Below are positions 1-8,244 of a DNA stretch of 64,000 bases, one piece after another. Every line of letters starts with the position of its first letter. Position 1 is the first letter of the stretch. The translations under genes and the position numbers were made by a program. The notes under the pieces are model-generated. The model saw only the letters and a list, made by a program, of their open reading frames with translations. It was not told the DNA's origin and made no database searches. This DNA comes from Micropruina glycogenica (GTDB lineage Bacteria > Actinomycetota > Actinomycetes > Propionibacteriales > Propionibacteriaceae), in NCBI RefSeq assembly GCF_039524395.1, contig NZ_BAAAGO010000042.1; one strand, 5' to 3'.

Positions 1-906
1 CATCAGCTCGGCCAGATCGGTGTAGGTGCCGACGATGTTGCCGATCACGCTCTTCTCGCCGGCCACGAAGTCGAGCGTGGGAGCCACGAACTGCCCGCCG
101 TAGCCGATGATGTACTGGTAGCCCGCGGGGGCGGTCATCGCCCAGCCGTCCAGTTCGGCGCCCTGCTCGGCGACGAAGTCGAAGACCACGTCGGCGCCCC
201 GGCCGCCGGTCAGGTCCTTCACCGCGTCGATGTGGCTGCCATCGGAGACCACCGTTTCGTCGGCCCCGATCTCCTTCGCCAGCTCGAGGGCGGCCGGGCT
301 GCGGTCGACCACGATCACCTTCGCGCTGGTGATGGCCTTGAGCGTCTGGACACCGATGTGGCCCAGGCCGCCCGCGCCCTGCACCACCGCGGTGGTGCCG
401 GGGAACAGGCCGGACGCCGCCTTGCGGACCGCGTGGTAGGCGGTGATGCCGGCGTCCGCCAGGGCGGCGACATCGGCCGGATCGGTGCTCGGGTCGAGCT
501 TCACGCAGGCCCGGGCGGTGGTCCGCAGGTATTCGGCCATACCGCCGTCGTTGTTGCTCAGTCCGGGGAAGAAGGCGCTGTCGCATTGCATGTCGCGACC
601 GGCACGGCAGGCCAGGCACATGCCGCAACTCGGTTGCGGGTGCAGGATGACGGTGTCACCGACCTTCAGGTTGGTGACTCCCTCGCCGACGGCGTGCACC
701 CAGCCGGCGTTCTCATGGCCGATCACGTAGGGCAGGTCGGGGTGCTGCGCCGCCTCCCAGTCACCGTTGATGATGTGCAGGTCGGTGCGGCAGACGCCGG
801 CACCGCCGATCTTCACGATGACGTCGAGCGGCCCCTGCAGCGTCGCCTCGGGAATCTCGTCGATGGTCGGGTCGGAATGGTACGCATGGACGCGCACGGC
901 CTTCAT
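1..906 (-). CDS. Zinc-dependent alcohol dehydrogenase (partial, C-terminus beyond left edge)
   Basis: Medium-chain zinc alcohol dehydrogenase, expected to interconvert an alcohol and aldehyde or ketone with NAD(P). The frame opens at 906 (ATG, with GAGGAGG about seven bases upstream) and runs off the left edge, so 302 residues are visible. Catalytic zinc ligands are Cys39 (in GVCRTD) and His64/Glu65 (in GHEN). The structural zinc cysteines are Cys94, 97, 100 and 108 (CGMCLACRAGRDMQC). A Rossmann GAGGLGHIG motif lies near residue 180. Both zinc sites are intact, unlike the idonate dehydrogenase at 11 kb. The natural substrate cannot be read from the sequence. The upstream 175 bases hold no other gene. 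Confidence 0.9.
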   Translation of the reverse strand, partial: MKAVRVHAYHSDPTIDEIPEATLQGPLDVIVKIGGAGVCRTDLHIINGDWEAAQHPDLPYVIGHENAGWVHAVGEGVTNLKVGDTVILHPQPSCGMCLACRAGRDMQCDSAFFPGLSNNDGGMAEYLRTTARACVKLDPSTDPADVAALADAGITAYHAVRKAASGLFPGTTAVVQGAGGLGHIGVQTLKAITSAKVIVVDRSPAALELAKEIGADETVVSDGSHIDAVKDLTGGRGADVVFDFVAEQGAELDGWAMTAPAGYQYIIGYGGQFVAPTLDFVAGEKSVIGNIVGTYTDLAELM

Positions 907-1069
907 CTGTGACCTCCTCGTCGTTGAATGGGACCGATTGCCGCAACCGGTCCCGGTCACTACCGGCTGTCTACCCGCGCCCGCCCGCCCTGTACACGGG
1001 CTTTCGCGCCCAATGAGAATCGCGCACGCCGCCCAGCACCGCCCCTGTCGCTGCCCGGACGCGGCGGGT

Positions 1070-1075
1070 TAGGGT
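1070..1075 (+). promoter_or_regulatory. Candidate -10 box for a leaderless start
   Basis: TAGGGT ends six bases before the GTG at 1082. This is the arrangement expected for an actinobacterial leaderless mRNA. It supports 1082 as the true start of the first LppM-like gene, and that start lies in a different frame from the body of the gene. Confidence 0.45.
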
Positions 1076-1081
1076 GCGGCG

Positions 1082-1877
1082 GTGACGCGACGTCGGCTCG
1101 CCCTGACACTGCTCGCCCTGGTGCTGTTGGGCTCACCGGCTGCCGGGTCGAGGGCCGGGTCGTCGTGCGACCCGACGACCGCCTCGACGTCGATCTGACC
1201 GTGCACGCCAAGCGCAGGCCCTACTGCAACGCCGACCTGGTGGGACTGTCGGTGATTGCGGGCAGGGACGCCGACGGCGTCGTGCTGTCCTGCCGGTATC
1301 TGGGCACGATCGACCCGACCGTCTTCGGTTACCGCGGCGTCTCCGTCACGTCGGCGGGCGAGGTCCAGGTCGCCACGTTCAATCCGCTGCTCGTTCCGGC
1401 GGCCGGCGCGCCCACGATCATCAACGACGTGGAAGCGGTCGACGTCGTCATCGTCACGGCCGGCGACATCGTCGAGGCCAACGCGGGGGTGGTCGTAGGC
1501 AAGGAGTTGACGCTGGCTGACCGGCGTCCCTCGGGCAGCCCGGTGGCGTGAGGGTGCTGGCGCTGCGTCACGCGGGTCCCGCGTCGTGGGTGTGGTGGGC
1601 GCTGGGCGGTGCCGTCGCCGGCGCCGTCGCCACCCTGCTCGTGCCGCTCGTGCTGCGGCCCGCCGACTTCCGGGTCGGTGGGACGGCGGAGTCCGCGCCC
1701 GACGACGACCGGCCAGAAGCGGACGACTCACACCACGTCGACCCGGACGAAACCGCGGCGCCACCTCAGGCGCATTGCGCCGCACGAGGCCGCGACGGCC
1801 CCCACGAGACCGCCCCCACAGAGCCGGCCCGCCCGTCCGCGACCCCCGACCCGAGCAGGTGGGCGCCGGAGGAGTGA
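1082..1877 (+). pseudogene. LppM-like lipoprotein 1, broken by two frameshifts
   Basis: Three reading frames join into one protein resembling the next gene. The GTG at 1082 gives a signal peptide (TRRRLALTLLALVLLG) that misses its lipobox. One frame over, the sequence reads LTGCRVEGRVVV, so an extra G near 1130 would restore a lipobox LTGC. The body then runs to a stop at 1551. From about 1521 the third frame gives PASLGQPGG, then LRHAGPASW, a transmembrane helix and an acidic/proline-rich tail ending at 1877. The neighbour has the same HAGPSW stretch before its own helix. An extra C near 1521 repairs this second break. The restored length is about 265 residues against 278 for the neighbour. 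LppM proteins are exported lipoproteins of cell-envelope or phagosome-related function in mycobacteria. This is either a decayed duplicate or a gene with two sequencing errors. Confidence 0.7.
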
Positions 1878-1934
1878 ACCGAATGCGACCACGGGCCGAT
1901 CCCGAGGATCCGGGCGGTGTGGTAAACCGGGTGG

Positions 1935-2771
1935 ATGCGGCCTCGGCTCAGGCGCCTGCTGGGGATGATTCTCGGCCTGGTCGCAGCCGCGTCGCTGGCC
2001 GGCTGCGACGTCACCGGCACGGCCACGCTCAGGGCCGACGACTACGTCGACCTCGATCTGCGGGCGGTCGTCGACGGCAATGAACTGTGCTACTGGCAGT
2101 TCGGCGAGACGGTTCGGACCGAAGAACGCCGTCTGTGGCGCGGCAGCCAACGGCTCTGCCTGCTGCAGGGCACGGTGCACAAGGAGGAGTTGCGCCGCTG
2201 GGGCGTGAGCGTGTCGCACCTCGGCGAGCGCATCGAGGTGTCGTTCAACCCGCTCGGCGTGGTCACCACCAGCAGGTTCACGGCGGCCTCGGTGGGCATC
2301 GACGACCTGGCCGTCACCGTCGAGTTCCCCGGTCAGGTGCAGAAGAGCACAGGCATCGTCGAGGGCAACACGGTCCGTTTCACCGACGTCGATCAGCTGG
2401 CCGAGCCGATGGGACTGTCGGCCGTCGGTCTCGACCACGCCGGCCCGTCCTGGGCACTGGTGGGCACCGGGGCCGCGTTCGGGCTGGGCGTGCTGAGCAC
2501 CGCGCTGCTGTGGGCCTGGCGACAGCGCCGCCACCAGCTGACGGCGGCCCTGCCGGACCTACAGCCCGAGCACGCGGCGCCCGCGCCCGCGGCGCCCGTC
2601 GGTCCGCCGGGGGGCCCCACCCCGGGCAGCCTGCTGCCGCCCGACCTGGCGTCCGGGACGCACGCCCCGCCCGGCGGCAGCGGCTGGGAACGGCCGGGTA
2701 CGGCGCCACCCGACGCGCAGGGCAACGCTCCGCCCCCGGTCCACGCCAAGTGGGCGCCGCCGGCGTCCTGA
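1935..2771 (+). CDS. LppM-like membrane-anchored lipoprotein
   Basis: 278-residue exported protein. The N-terminus has Arg residues, a hydrophobic segment and a lipobox LAGC (Cys near residue 23), so it is probably lipid-anchored on the outer face. Residues 24-165 form the LppM-type domain (starting DVTGTATLRADDYVDLDLR). A transmembrane helix follows at about residues 172-195, ending in WAWRQRR, and then a long Pro/Ala-rich tail that would be cytoplasmic. This lipoprotein-plus-C-terminal-helix layout matches mycobacterial LppM. It lies directly after its broken paralogue and 88 bases before obg. No enzymatic motif is visible. Family assignment rests on architecture and length. Confidence 0.7.
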   Translation: MRPRLRRLLGMILGLVAAASLAGCDVTGTATLRADDYVDLDLRAVVDGNELCYWQFGETVRTEERRLWRGSQRLCLLQGTVHKEELRRWGVSVSHLGERIEVSFNPLGVVTTSRFTAASVGIDDLAVTVEFPGQVQKSTGIVEGNTVRFTDVDQLAEPMGLSAVGLDHAGPSWALVGTGAAFGLGVLSTALLWAWRQRRHQLTAALPDLQPEHAAPAPAAPVGPPGGPTPGSLLPPDLASGTHAPPGGSGWERPGTAPPDAQGNAPPPVHAKWAPPAS

Positions 2772-2859
2772 CGACCGACGCGGTATGCGGCCCCGCCGGA
2801 CGCTGTGGGACGATGAGAGGCGTACCTTTCGTCACCCGCGAGTTCCCCGGAGTTGAACC

Positions 2860-4371
2860 ATGGCCATTCCGTCCTTCGTCGACGCTGCGACCCTGACGGT
2901 CGCCGGCGGCAACGGTGGGCACGGCTGCGCGTCCATCCACCGGGAGAAGTTCAAGCCGCTGGGCGGCCCCGACGGCGGCAACGGCGGCAACGGAGGATCG
3001 GTGATCCTCCGCGTCGAGCCGGGGTTGACCACCCTGGTCGAGTACCACCGGCAGTCCCAGCGCCGGGCCCAGAACGGACAACCCGGCAAGGGCGATCACG
3101 CCAACGGCGCCAACGGCGACGACGTGGTGCTGGCGGTGCCCGACGGCACCGTGGTGCGCGACGCCGACACCGGCGAGACCCTGGCCGACCTGGTCGGCGC
3201 CGAGGCCGAAGTGGTGGTCGCCGCCGGCGGTCGTGGCGGTTTGGGCAACGCCGCGCTGGCGTCGTCCACCCGCAAGGCACCCGGCTTCGCGCTGCTCGGC
3301 GAAGAGGGCGAGGCGCGTCGCGTCACGCTCGAACTCAAGGTGCTGGCCGACGTCGGGCTGGTCGGCTTTCCCAGCGCGGGCAAGTCTTCGCTGATCGCGG
3401 CGATCAGCCGAGCCCGTCCGAAGATCGCCGACTACCCGTTCACCACCCTGGTGCCCAACCTGGGCGTCGTGGTGGCGGGCGACGTCACGTTCACCGTGGC
3501 CGACGTGCCGGGGCTGATCGAGGGGGCGTCCGAGGGACGGGGCCTGGGGCACGACTTTCTGCGGCACATCGAGCGCTGCCTGGCGATCGTGCACGTGATC
3601 GACTGCGCCACCTACGAGCCCGGCCGCGACCCGCTGACCGACCTCGACATCATCGAGGCCGAGCTCGCGGCGCACGGCGGATTGGAGGACCGGCCGCGCA
3701 TGGTGGCCCTCAACAAGGTGGACGTCACCGATGCGGCCGAGCTGGCCGACATCGTCCGGCCCGAGTTGGAGGCGCGCGGGCTGCCCACCTTCTTGGTGTC
3801 GACCAAGACCGGTGAAGGCCTGCGCGCCCTGACGTTCGCGATGGCTGACGAGGTGGCCCGGCGGCGTGCGGAGGCGCCCAAGCCCGAGCCGGCGCGCATC
3901 GTGATTCGTCCCGCACCGGTGGCCGGCGGTCCCGAGTTCACGATTCGCAAGCAGGGCGACGGTGAGGGCGGTTTCGTCTGGCGGGTGCGCGGTGACAAGC
4001 CCGAACGCTGGGTGCGGCAGACCGACTTCAACAACGGCGAGGCGGTGGGCTACCTGGCCGACCGGTTCGCCCGGCTGGGCATCGAAGACGCTCTGCTGGC
4101 CGAGGGTGCCCGCGCGGGCGACGCGGTGGCGATCGGCGAGGGGGAGCACCCGGTGGTGTTCGACTTCGCCCCGCAAGTCGAGATCGGTGCCGAGCTGCTG
4201 TCGCGCCGAGGCGAAGACCAGCGGCTGTTCGACGAGCGCGAGTCGGTGAAGCGTCGCCGCAAGCTCGACGCCGAGTACCACGCCGCCAAAGAGGCCGAGC
4301 GGCTCACCCGTATGGCGTCGGAGGGGTACTCGGCCGACAAGGGCGCTTCGGAGGAAGGCGAAGATGACTGA
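2860..4371 (+). CDS. obgE: Obg family GTPase (ribosome assembly)
   Basis: Essential GTPase acting in late 50S subunit assembly and stress control. The 503 residues hold the three Obg parts: a glycine-rich N-terminal domain (1-158, many GGNGG/GGRGG repeats), a G domain (P-loop GFPSAGKS at 169-176, switch DVPGLIEGA, NKVD), and an OCT domain at about 350-425 with a charged tail. The ATG at 2860 follows a short upstream region. Its stop overlaps the proB start by eight bases, so the two are co-transcribed. In most bacteria rplU-rpmA precede obg; here the LppM-like genes do instead. Confidence 0.97.
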   Translation: MAIPSFVDAATLTVAGGNGGHGCASIHREKFKPLGGPDGGNGGNGGSVILRVEPGLTTLVEYHRQSQRRAQNGQPGKGDHANGANGDDVVLAVPDGTVVRDADTGETLADLVGAEAEVVVAAGGRGGLGNAALASSTRKAPGFALLGEEGEARRVTLELKVLADVGLVGFPSAGKSSLIAAISRARPKIADYPFTTLVPNLGVVVAGDVTFTVADVPGLIEGASEGRGLGHDFLRHIERCLAIVHVIDCATYEPGRDPLTDLDIIEAELAAHGGLEDRPRMVALNKVDVTDAAELADIVRPELEARGLPTFLVSTKTGEGLRALTFAMADEVARRRAEAPKPEPARIVIRPAPVAGGPEFTIRKQGDGEGGFVWRVRGDKPERWVRQTDFNNGEAVGYLADRFARLGIEDALLAEGARAGDAVAIGEGEHPVVFDFAPQVEIGAELLSRRGEDQRLFDERESVKRRRKLDAEYHAAKEAERLTRMASEGYSADKGASEEGEDD

Positions 4372-5485
4372 CCGTCCTCAACTTGCGGACGCGCAGCGCA
4401 TCGTGGTGAAGGTCGGCTCGTCGTCGCTCACCGGACGACGCGGTCTCGACGGTGACCGGCTGCAGAGCCTGGTCGACAGCCTGGCGGCGCTACGGCGGGC
4501 CGGTAAAGACGTGGTGCTGGTGTCGTCCGGGGCGGTGGCGGCGGGCATGCCGGCGTTGGGCATGAAGCATCGTCCGCGCGACCTGGCCAGCCAGCAGGCG
4601 GCGGCCTCGGTGGGGCAGGGATTGTTGATCGAGCGCTACGACGCGCTGTTCGCCCGGCACGACATCGTGGTGGGGCAGGTGCTGCTCACCGTCGACGACC
4701 TGACCCGGCAGGCCGGCTACCGCAATGCACTGCGCACGTTCACCCGGCTGATGCAGTTGGGGGCGGTGCCGGTGGTGAACGAGAACGACACCGTGGCCAC
4801 GCACGAGATTCGCTTCGGCGACAACGATCGGCTGGCCGCCCTGGTGGCGCACCTGGTGCAGGCCGACGCGCTGGTGCTGCTGTCGGACGTGGACGCGCTG
4901 TACACGCGGCACCCGTCCGATCCAGAGGCGGTGAAGATCACTGAAGTGGCCGACGTGGACGATCTCGACGTCGACACCTCACGGATCGGCTCGCAGGTGG
5001 GCACCGGCGGCATGGCCACCAAGCTGCAGGCGGCGCGGATCGCCACCGCGGCTGGTATCTCGGTGGTGCTGGCGTCATTCAACGACCACGCGGCGGCCGT
5101 CAGCGGGGGAGCGGTCGGCACGCTGTTTCACCCCACCGGCAAGAAGCGGGCGCGTCGGCTGATGTGGCTGGCCTACGCGTCGCAGGCCAAGGGCGACCTG
5201 GTGCTCGACGACGGGGCGGTGCGGGCGGTGCTCGAGCGCAAGGCGTCCTTGCTGCCGGCCGGCATCACCGCCGTGCACGGCGAGTTCTTGGCCGGCGAGC
5301 CGGTGCGGCTGCTCGACCTGGCCGGTGCCGTGATCGCCCGCGGCATCGTCAACTACGACGCCGGCGACCTGCCTGAACTGCTGGGCAAGAGCACACACCA
5401 GCTCGTCGAAGAGCGCGGCCCCGAGTTCGACCGCGAAGTCGTTCATCGCGACGCGTTGATCGTGAAGCTGCGCAAGAAGTCCTGA
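4364..5485 (+). CDS. proB: Glutamate 5-kinase
   Basis: Phosphorylates L-glutamate to gamma-glutamyl phosphate, the first step of proline synthesis. 373 residues: an amino-acid kinase domain (RIVVKVGSSSLTG at the N-terminus, VVNENDTVATHEIRFGDND, and IGTGG-type GSQVGTGGMATKLQAA) followed by a C-terminal PUA domain (about 278-360). It starts inside the obg stop region, so translation is probably coupled. Its usual partner proA lies 7.4 kb away, beyond an inserted sugar-acid cassette. Feedback inhibition by proline is known for the family. Confidence 0.97.
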   Translation: MTDRPQLADAQRIVVKVGSSSLTGRRGLDGDRLQSLVDSLAALRRAGKDVVLVSSGAVAAGMPALGMKHRPRDLASQQAAASVGQGLLIERYDALFARHDIVVGQVLLTVDDLTRQAGYRNALRTFTRLMQLGAVPVVNENDTVATHEIRFGDNDRLAALVAHLVQADALVLLSDVDALYTRHPSDPEAVKITEVADVDDLDVDTSRIGSQVGTGGMATKLQAARIATAAGISVVLASFNDHAAAVSGGAVGTLFHPTGKKRARRLMWLAYASQAKGDLVLDDGAVRAVLERKASLLPAGITAVHGEFLAGEPVRLLDLAGAVIARGIVNYDAGDLPELLGKSTHQLVEERGPEFDREVVHRDALIVKLRKKS

Positions 5486-5492
5486 GCGGCAG

Positions 5493-5556
5493 GTATTGGG
5501 GACGGTTCCGATTACCCACCCACGAGGGCTTCTGGTGGGTAATCGAAACCGTCCCC
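5493..5556. repeat. GGGGACGGTTC hairpin element, copy A
   Basis: A 23-bp inverted repeat with one mismatch (arms 5498-5520 and 5534-5556, 13-base loop). It begins GGGGACGGTT and has GATTACCCACC beside the loop. It lies between the convergent 3' ends of proB and iclR and could act as a bidirectional terminator. Bases 5493-5513 are an exact reverse complement of 12889-12909 upstream of proA. Confidence 0.8.
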
Positions 5557-5590
5557 TTTACCCGTCAACCCCGCGAGCCCGGCCCGCTGA

Positions 5591-6343
5591 TCACTGGACG
5601 GGCAGGCTCAAACCCTCGGGCAGCAGCGGCGGCAACACCTCGCGAATCAGGTTCGACAGTGCCTGCTGGCGCGCCGTCGTCAGCCGCTCGGCGGGCATCG
5701 TGATCGACAAAGCCGCCACCGGGCTGGGGCCCTGCATCACCGCGGTGCCCAGGCAGGCCACACCGGGTTCGGTCTCTTCCAACTCAGTGGAGTAGCCGCG
5801 TTCGCGGGTGGCGTGCACGGCCGCGATCAACTGCGGCAGGGTGACCGTGCTGTTGTGCAGGTAGGCGGCCAACTGGTCGTCGGGCACGTCACGAAAGGCC
5901 AGCAGCGCCCGGCCCATTGCCGACGATGCCGCCGACGTGCGCTGGCCGACCTGCGACCACACCCGGATCGCCCGCTCGGGTTCCACCTTGTCGACGTACA
6001 TCACCTGGTCGCCGATCAGCACGCCCAGGTGCACCAACTCGTCGGCCTCGTGCGACAGCGCGATCAGCGCCGGGTGCAGCGACTGAGCCAGGCTCTGCGG
6101 GGTGAGGAACTGCTGGCCGAGCGCCATTGCCGCCGCGCCCAACCGGTAGTCGCCGGTCGACGCTGACTGGGTGACAAAGCCGTGGGCGCGCATGGTCGAC
6201 AGCGCGCGGTACGCGGTGGACTTGTTCACCCCGGTCGCGACAGCCAGTTCGGTGAGCGGTGCACCCTTGGGGCCGGCCTGCGACAGGGCGGTGAGCAGGC
6301 TCAATGCGCGATCGATCGCTTCGACGCGTGGTCCTTCGGTCAT
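5591..6343 (-). CDS. IclR family regulator of the sugar-acid cassette
   Basis: 250-residue IclR-type transcription factor. The N-terminal winged helix-turn-helix is at about 8-65 (PLTELAVATGVNKSTAYRALSTM) and the effector domain at about 80-245, with FLTPQSLAQSLHPALIALS and GVACLGTAVM. I chose the ATG at 6343 (MTEGPRVEAIDRAL) because the upstream extension to 6421 does not look like IclR and would overlap the promoter region. The gene is divergent from eda. Two TTCA-N-TGAA palindromes sit in the shared intergenic region and are good operator candidates. It probably represses the cassette until a sugar-acid intermediate such as KDG binds, by analogy with KdgR-type IclR proteins. Confidence 0.88.
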   Translation of the reverse strand: MTEGPRVEAIDRALSLLTALSQAGPKGAPLTELAVATGVNKSTAYRALSTMRAHGFVTQSASTGDYRLGAAAMALGQQFLTPQSLAQSLHPALIALSHEADELVHLGVLIGDQVMYVDKVEPERAIRVWSQVGQRTSAASSAMGRALLAFRDVPDDQLAAYLHNSTVTLPQLIAAVHATRERGYSTELEETEPGVACLGTAVMQGPSPVAALSITMPAERLTTARQQALSNLIREVLPPLLPEGLSLPVQ

Positions 6344-6364
6344 ACCGCGATGATGCCTGGTCGT

Positions 6365-6373
6365 TTCACTGAA
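6365..6373. promoter_or_regulatory. Candidate IclR operator 1
   Basis: TTCACTGAA, a nine-base palindrome of form TTCA-N-TGAA, 22 bases upstream of the iclR start. A second copy of the same form lies at 6460. The pair suggests autoregulation plus control of eda. Confidence 0.45.
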
Positions 6374-6405
6374 TGCAACGATCGGATTCATTGTGCGAAA
6401 GATGC

Positions 6406-6435
6406 TTGCGACTCTAGACACGTATGTGCCACAAT
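6406..6435 (+). promoter_or_regulatory. Candidate promoter for eda operon
   Basis: TTGCGA (6406-6411), an 18-base spacer, and CACAAT (6430-6435), reading toward eda. The second palindrome at 6460-6468 would lie just downstream of the start of transcription, a typical repressor position. Confidence 0.4.
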
Positions 6436-6459
6436 CGTTTCAAACAACGAACCGAGCGT

Positions 6460-6468
6460 TTCAATGAA
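6460..6468. promoter_or_regulatory. Candidate IclR operator 2
   Basis: TTCAATGAA, inside the slightly larger near-palindrome GTTTCAATGAAC. It is centred 95 bases from operator 1 and 26 bases before the eda start. Confidence 0.45.
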
Positions 6469-6489
6469 CAAAACAGCCAGGAGTCGTGG

Positions 6490-7119
6490 ATGTCTGACCT
6501 GATCGCCCAGATACTCGCCAGCCGCATCGTGCCCGTGGTGGTGGTGAACGACGCCGCCCGCGCCGCCGGTCTGGCGGACGCGCTGGTCGCCGGTAACCTG
6601 CCCGTCGCCGAGGTCACCCTGCGCACCCCCGCCGCCCCCGAGGCGATCGCCACCATGGCGAAGAACCCCGACCTGCTGGTCGGCGCCGGCACCGTGCTCA
6701 CCCCCGCGCAGGTCGACCTGGCCGTGGACGCCGGCGCGAAGTTCCTGGTCAGCCCCGGGTTCAGCGCCGAGACGGTGGCCCGCGCCGCCGAGCGCGGCGT
6801 GCCGATCGTGCCCGGCACCGTCACCCCGAGCGAGGTGATGGCCGCCCTGGCCACCGAGCTGACGCTGCTCAAGTTCTTCCCCGCCGCCAATTACGGCGGC
6901 ACCGGCACCCTCAAGGCGTTCGCCTCGGTGTTCGGCCGGGCCAGCTTCATTCCCACGGGCGGCGTCTCGACGTCGAACCTCGGCGACTACCTCGGTCTGC
7001 CCAACGTCCCCGCCGTCGGCGGCTCGTGGATGGTGCCGCCGAAGGCCATCGACGCCGGTGACTTCGCCACCGTGCAATCCCTGAGCGCCGAAGCGGTCGC
7101 CGCCGCGGCCGCCCTCTGA
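6490..7119 (+). CDS. eda: 2-dehydro-3-deoxy-phosphogluconate (KDPG) aldolase
   Basis: Cleaves KDPG to pyruvate and glyceraldehyde 3-phosphate, the last step of the hexuronate route encoded here. 209 residues, a class I aldolase TIM barrel. Catalytic Glu41 lies in VAEVTLRTP and the Schiff-base Lys128 in LLKFFPA, with PTGGVST and GGSWMVP as phosphate-binding loops. I chose the ATG at 6490, preceded by AGGAG; the in-frame start at 6424 overlaps the proposed promoter. It is the first gene of a five-gene forward run with tight spacing up to uxuB. Confidence 0.93.
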   Translation: MSDLIAQILASRIVPVVVVNDAARAAGLADALVAGNLPVAEVTLRTPAAPEAIATMAKNPDLLVGAGTVLTPAQVDLAVDAGAKFLVSPGFSAETVARAAERGVPIVPGTVTPSEVMAALATELTLLKFFPAANYGGTGTLKAFASVFGRASFIPTGGVSTSNLGDYLGLPNVPAVGGSWMVPPKAIDAGDFATVQSLSAEAVAAAAAL

Positions 7120-7136
7120 CCCCGAAGGACGACGTG

Positions 7137-8240
7137 ATGCCCAACCAACTGACCCTGCGCCCGGCGGACGAATGCCGCTACGACGCCCTCGCCCTCGGCG
7201 AGGTGATGCTGCGGCTCGACCCCGGTGAACTGCGCATTCGCACCGCCCGCAGCTTCACCGCCTGGGAGGGCGGCGGCGAGTACAACGTGGTGCGCGGCCT
7301 GAGCCGGGTGTTCGGCCAGCGCGCCGGTGTGATCACCGCACTGGTGGACGACGAGGTCGGCCACCTGATCGAGGGCTTCATCATGGCGGGCGGGGTGGAC
7401 ACCTCGCTGATCCACTGGGCCCCCTCGGACGGCGTTGGCCGCACCGTGCGCAACGGCCTCAACTTCACCGAGCGCGGCTTTGGCGTGCGCGGCGCCAAGG
7501 GCGTCAACGACCGGGGCCACACCGCGATCGCGCAGCTCGGCCCCGACGAGGTCGACTTCGAGGCGATCTTCAGCCAAGGCGTCCGCTGGCTACACACCGG
7601 CGGCATTTTCGCCGCCTTGAGCGAGACCAGCGCCGCCACCGCGCTGGCCGCCATGAAGGCCGCCAAGAAATGCGGCACCATCGTCAGCTACGACCTCAAC
7701 TACCGGCCCAGCCTGTGGAAGAGCATCGGCGGCCAGCAGCGCGCGCAAGAGGTGAACCGCGAGCTCGCCCAGTACGTCGACGTGATGATCGGCAACGAAG
7801 AGGACTTCACCGCCTCCCTCGGCTTCGAGATCGAGGGTGTCGACGAGCACCTCACCGAGCTGCCGATCGAGGGCTTCTCGCGCATGATCGAGACCGCGGC
7901 CAAGGCCTTCCCCAACCTTCAGGTGATCGCCACCACGCTGCGAGCCGTGCACAGCGCGTCCGACAACGACTGGAGCGCCCTGGCCTGGTCGCCCGAAACC
8001 GGTTTGGTGCAGGCCGCCGACCGCAAGCATCTCGAGATCCTCGACCGGGTGGGCGGCGGCGACTCGTTCGCCTCCGGCCTGTCCTACGGGCTGATCGCCG
8101 GCGAGGACCTGCAGACCGCCGTCGAGTACGGCGCCGCGCACGGCGCCCTGGCCATGACCACCCCCGGCGACACCACGATGGCCACCAGGGCCGAGGTGCT
8201 GAAGCTGGCCGGCGGCGGCAGCGCGCGCGTGGATCGCTGA
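7137..8240 (+). CDS. kdgK: 2-keto-3-deoxygluconate kinase (PfkB family)
   Basis: Sugar kinase of the ribokinase/PfkB family, predicted to phosphorylate KDG to KDPG for the aldolase encoded just upstream. 367 residues. N-terminal substrate motif WEGGGEYNVVRGLSRVFG; C-terminal signature DRVGGGDSFASGL with the catalytic Asp in GGGDSF; ATP-binding region AHGALAMTTPGD. GAAGGA lies about seven bases before the ATG at 7137; a GTG directly in front (7134) is the alternative. Substrate is inferred from the neighbours eda, manD and uxuB; the family also includes fructokinases. Confidence 0.88.
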   Translation: MPNQLTLRPADECRYDALALGEVMLRLDPGELRIRTARSFTAWEGGGEYNVVRGLSRVFGQRAGVITALVDDEVGHLIEGFIMAGGVDTSLIHWAPSDGVGRTVRNGLNFTERGFGVRGAKGVNDRGHTAIAQLGPDEVDFEAIFSQGVRWLHTGGIFAALSETSAATALAAMKAAKKCGTIVSYDLNYRPSLWKSIGGQQRAQEVNRELAQYVDVMIGNEEDFTASLGFEIEGVDEHLTELPIEGFSRMIETAAKAFPNLQVIATTLRAVHSASDNDWSALAWSPETGLVQAADRKHLEILDRVGGGDSFASGLSYGLIAGEDLQTAVEYGAAHGALAMTTPGDTTMATRAEVLKLAGGGSARVDR

Positions 8241-8244
8241 GCCG

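Noticed and set aside
2380..4281. 633-residue minus-strand frame opposite obg
   Set aside because: Obg has all motifs on the plus strand; this frame has none.
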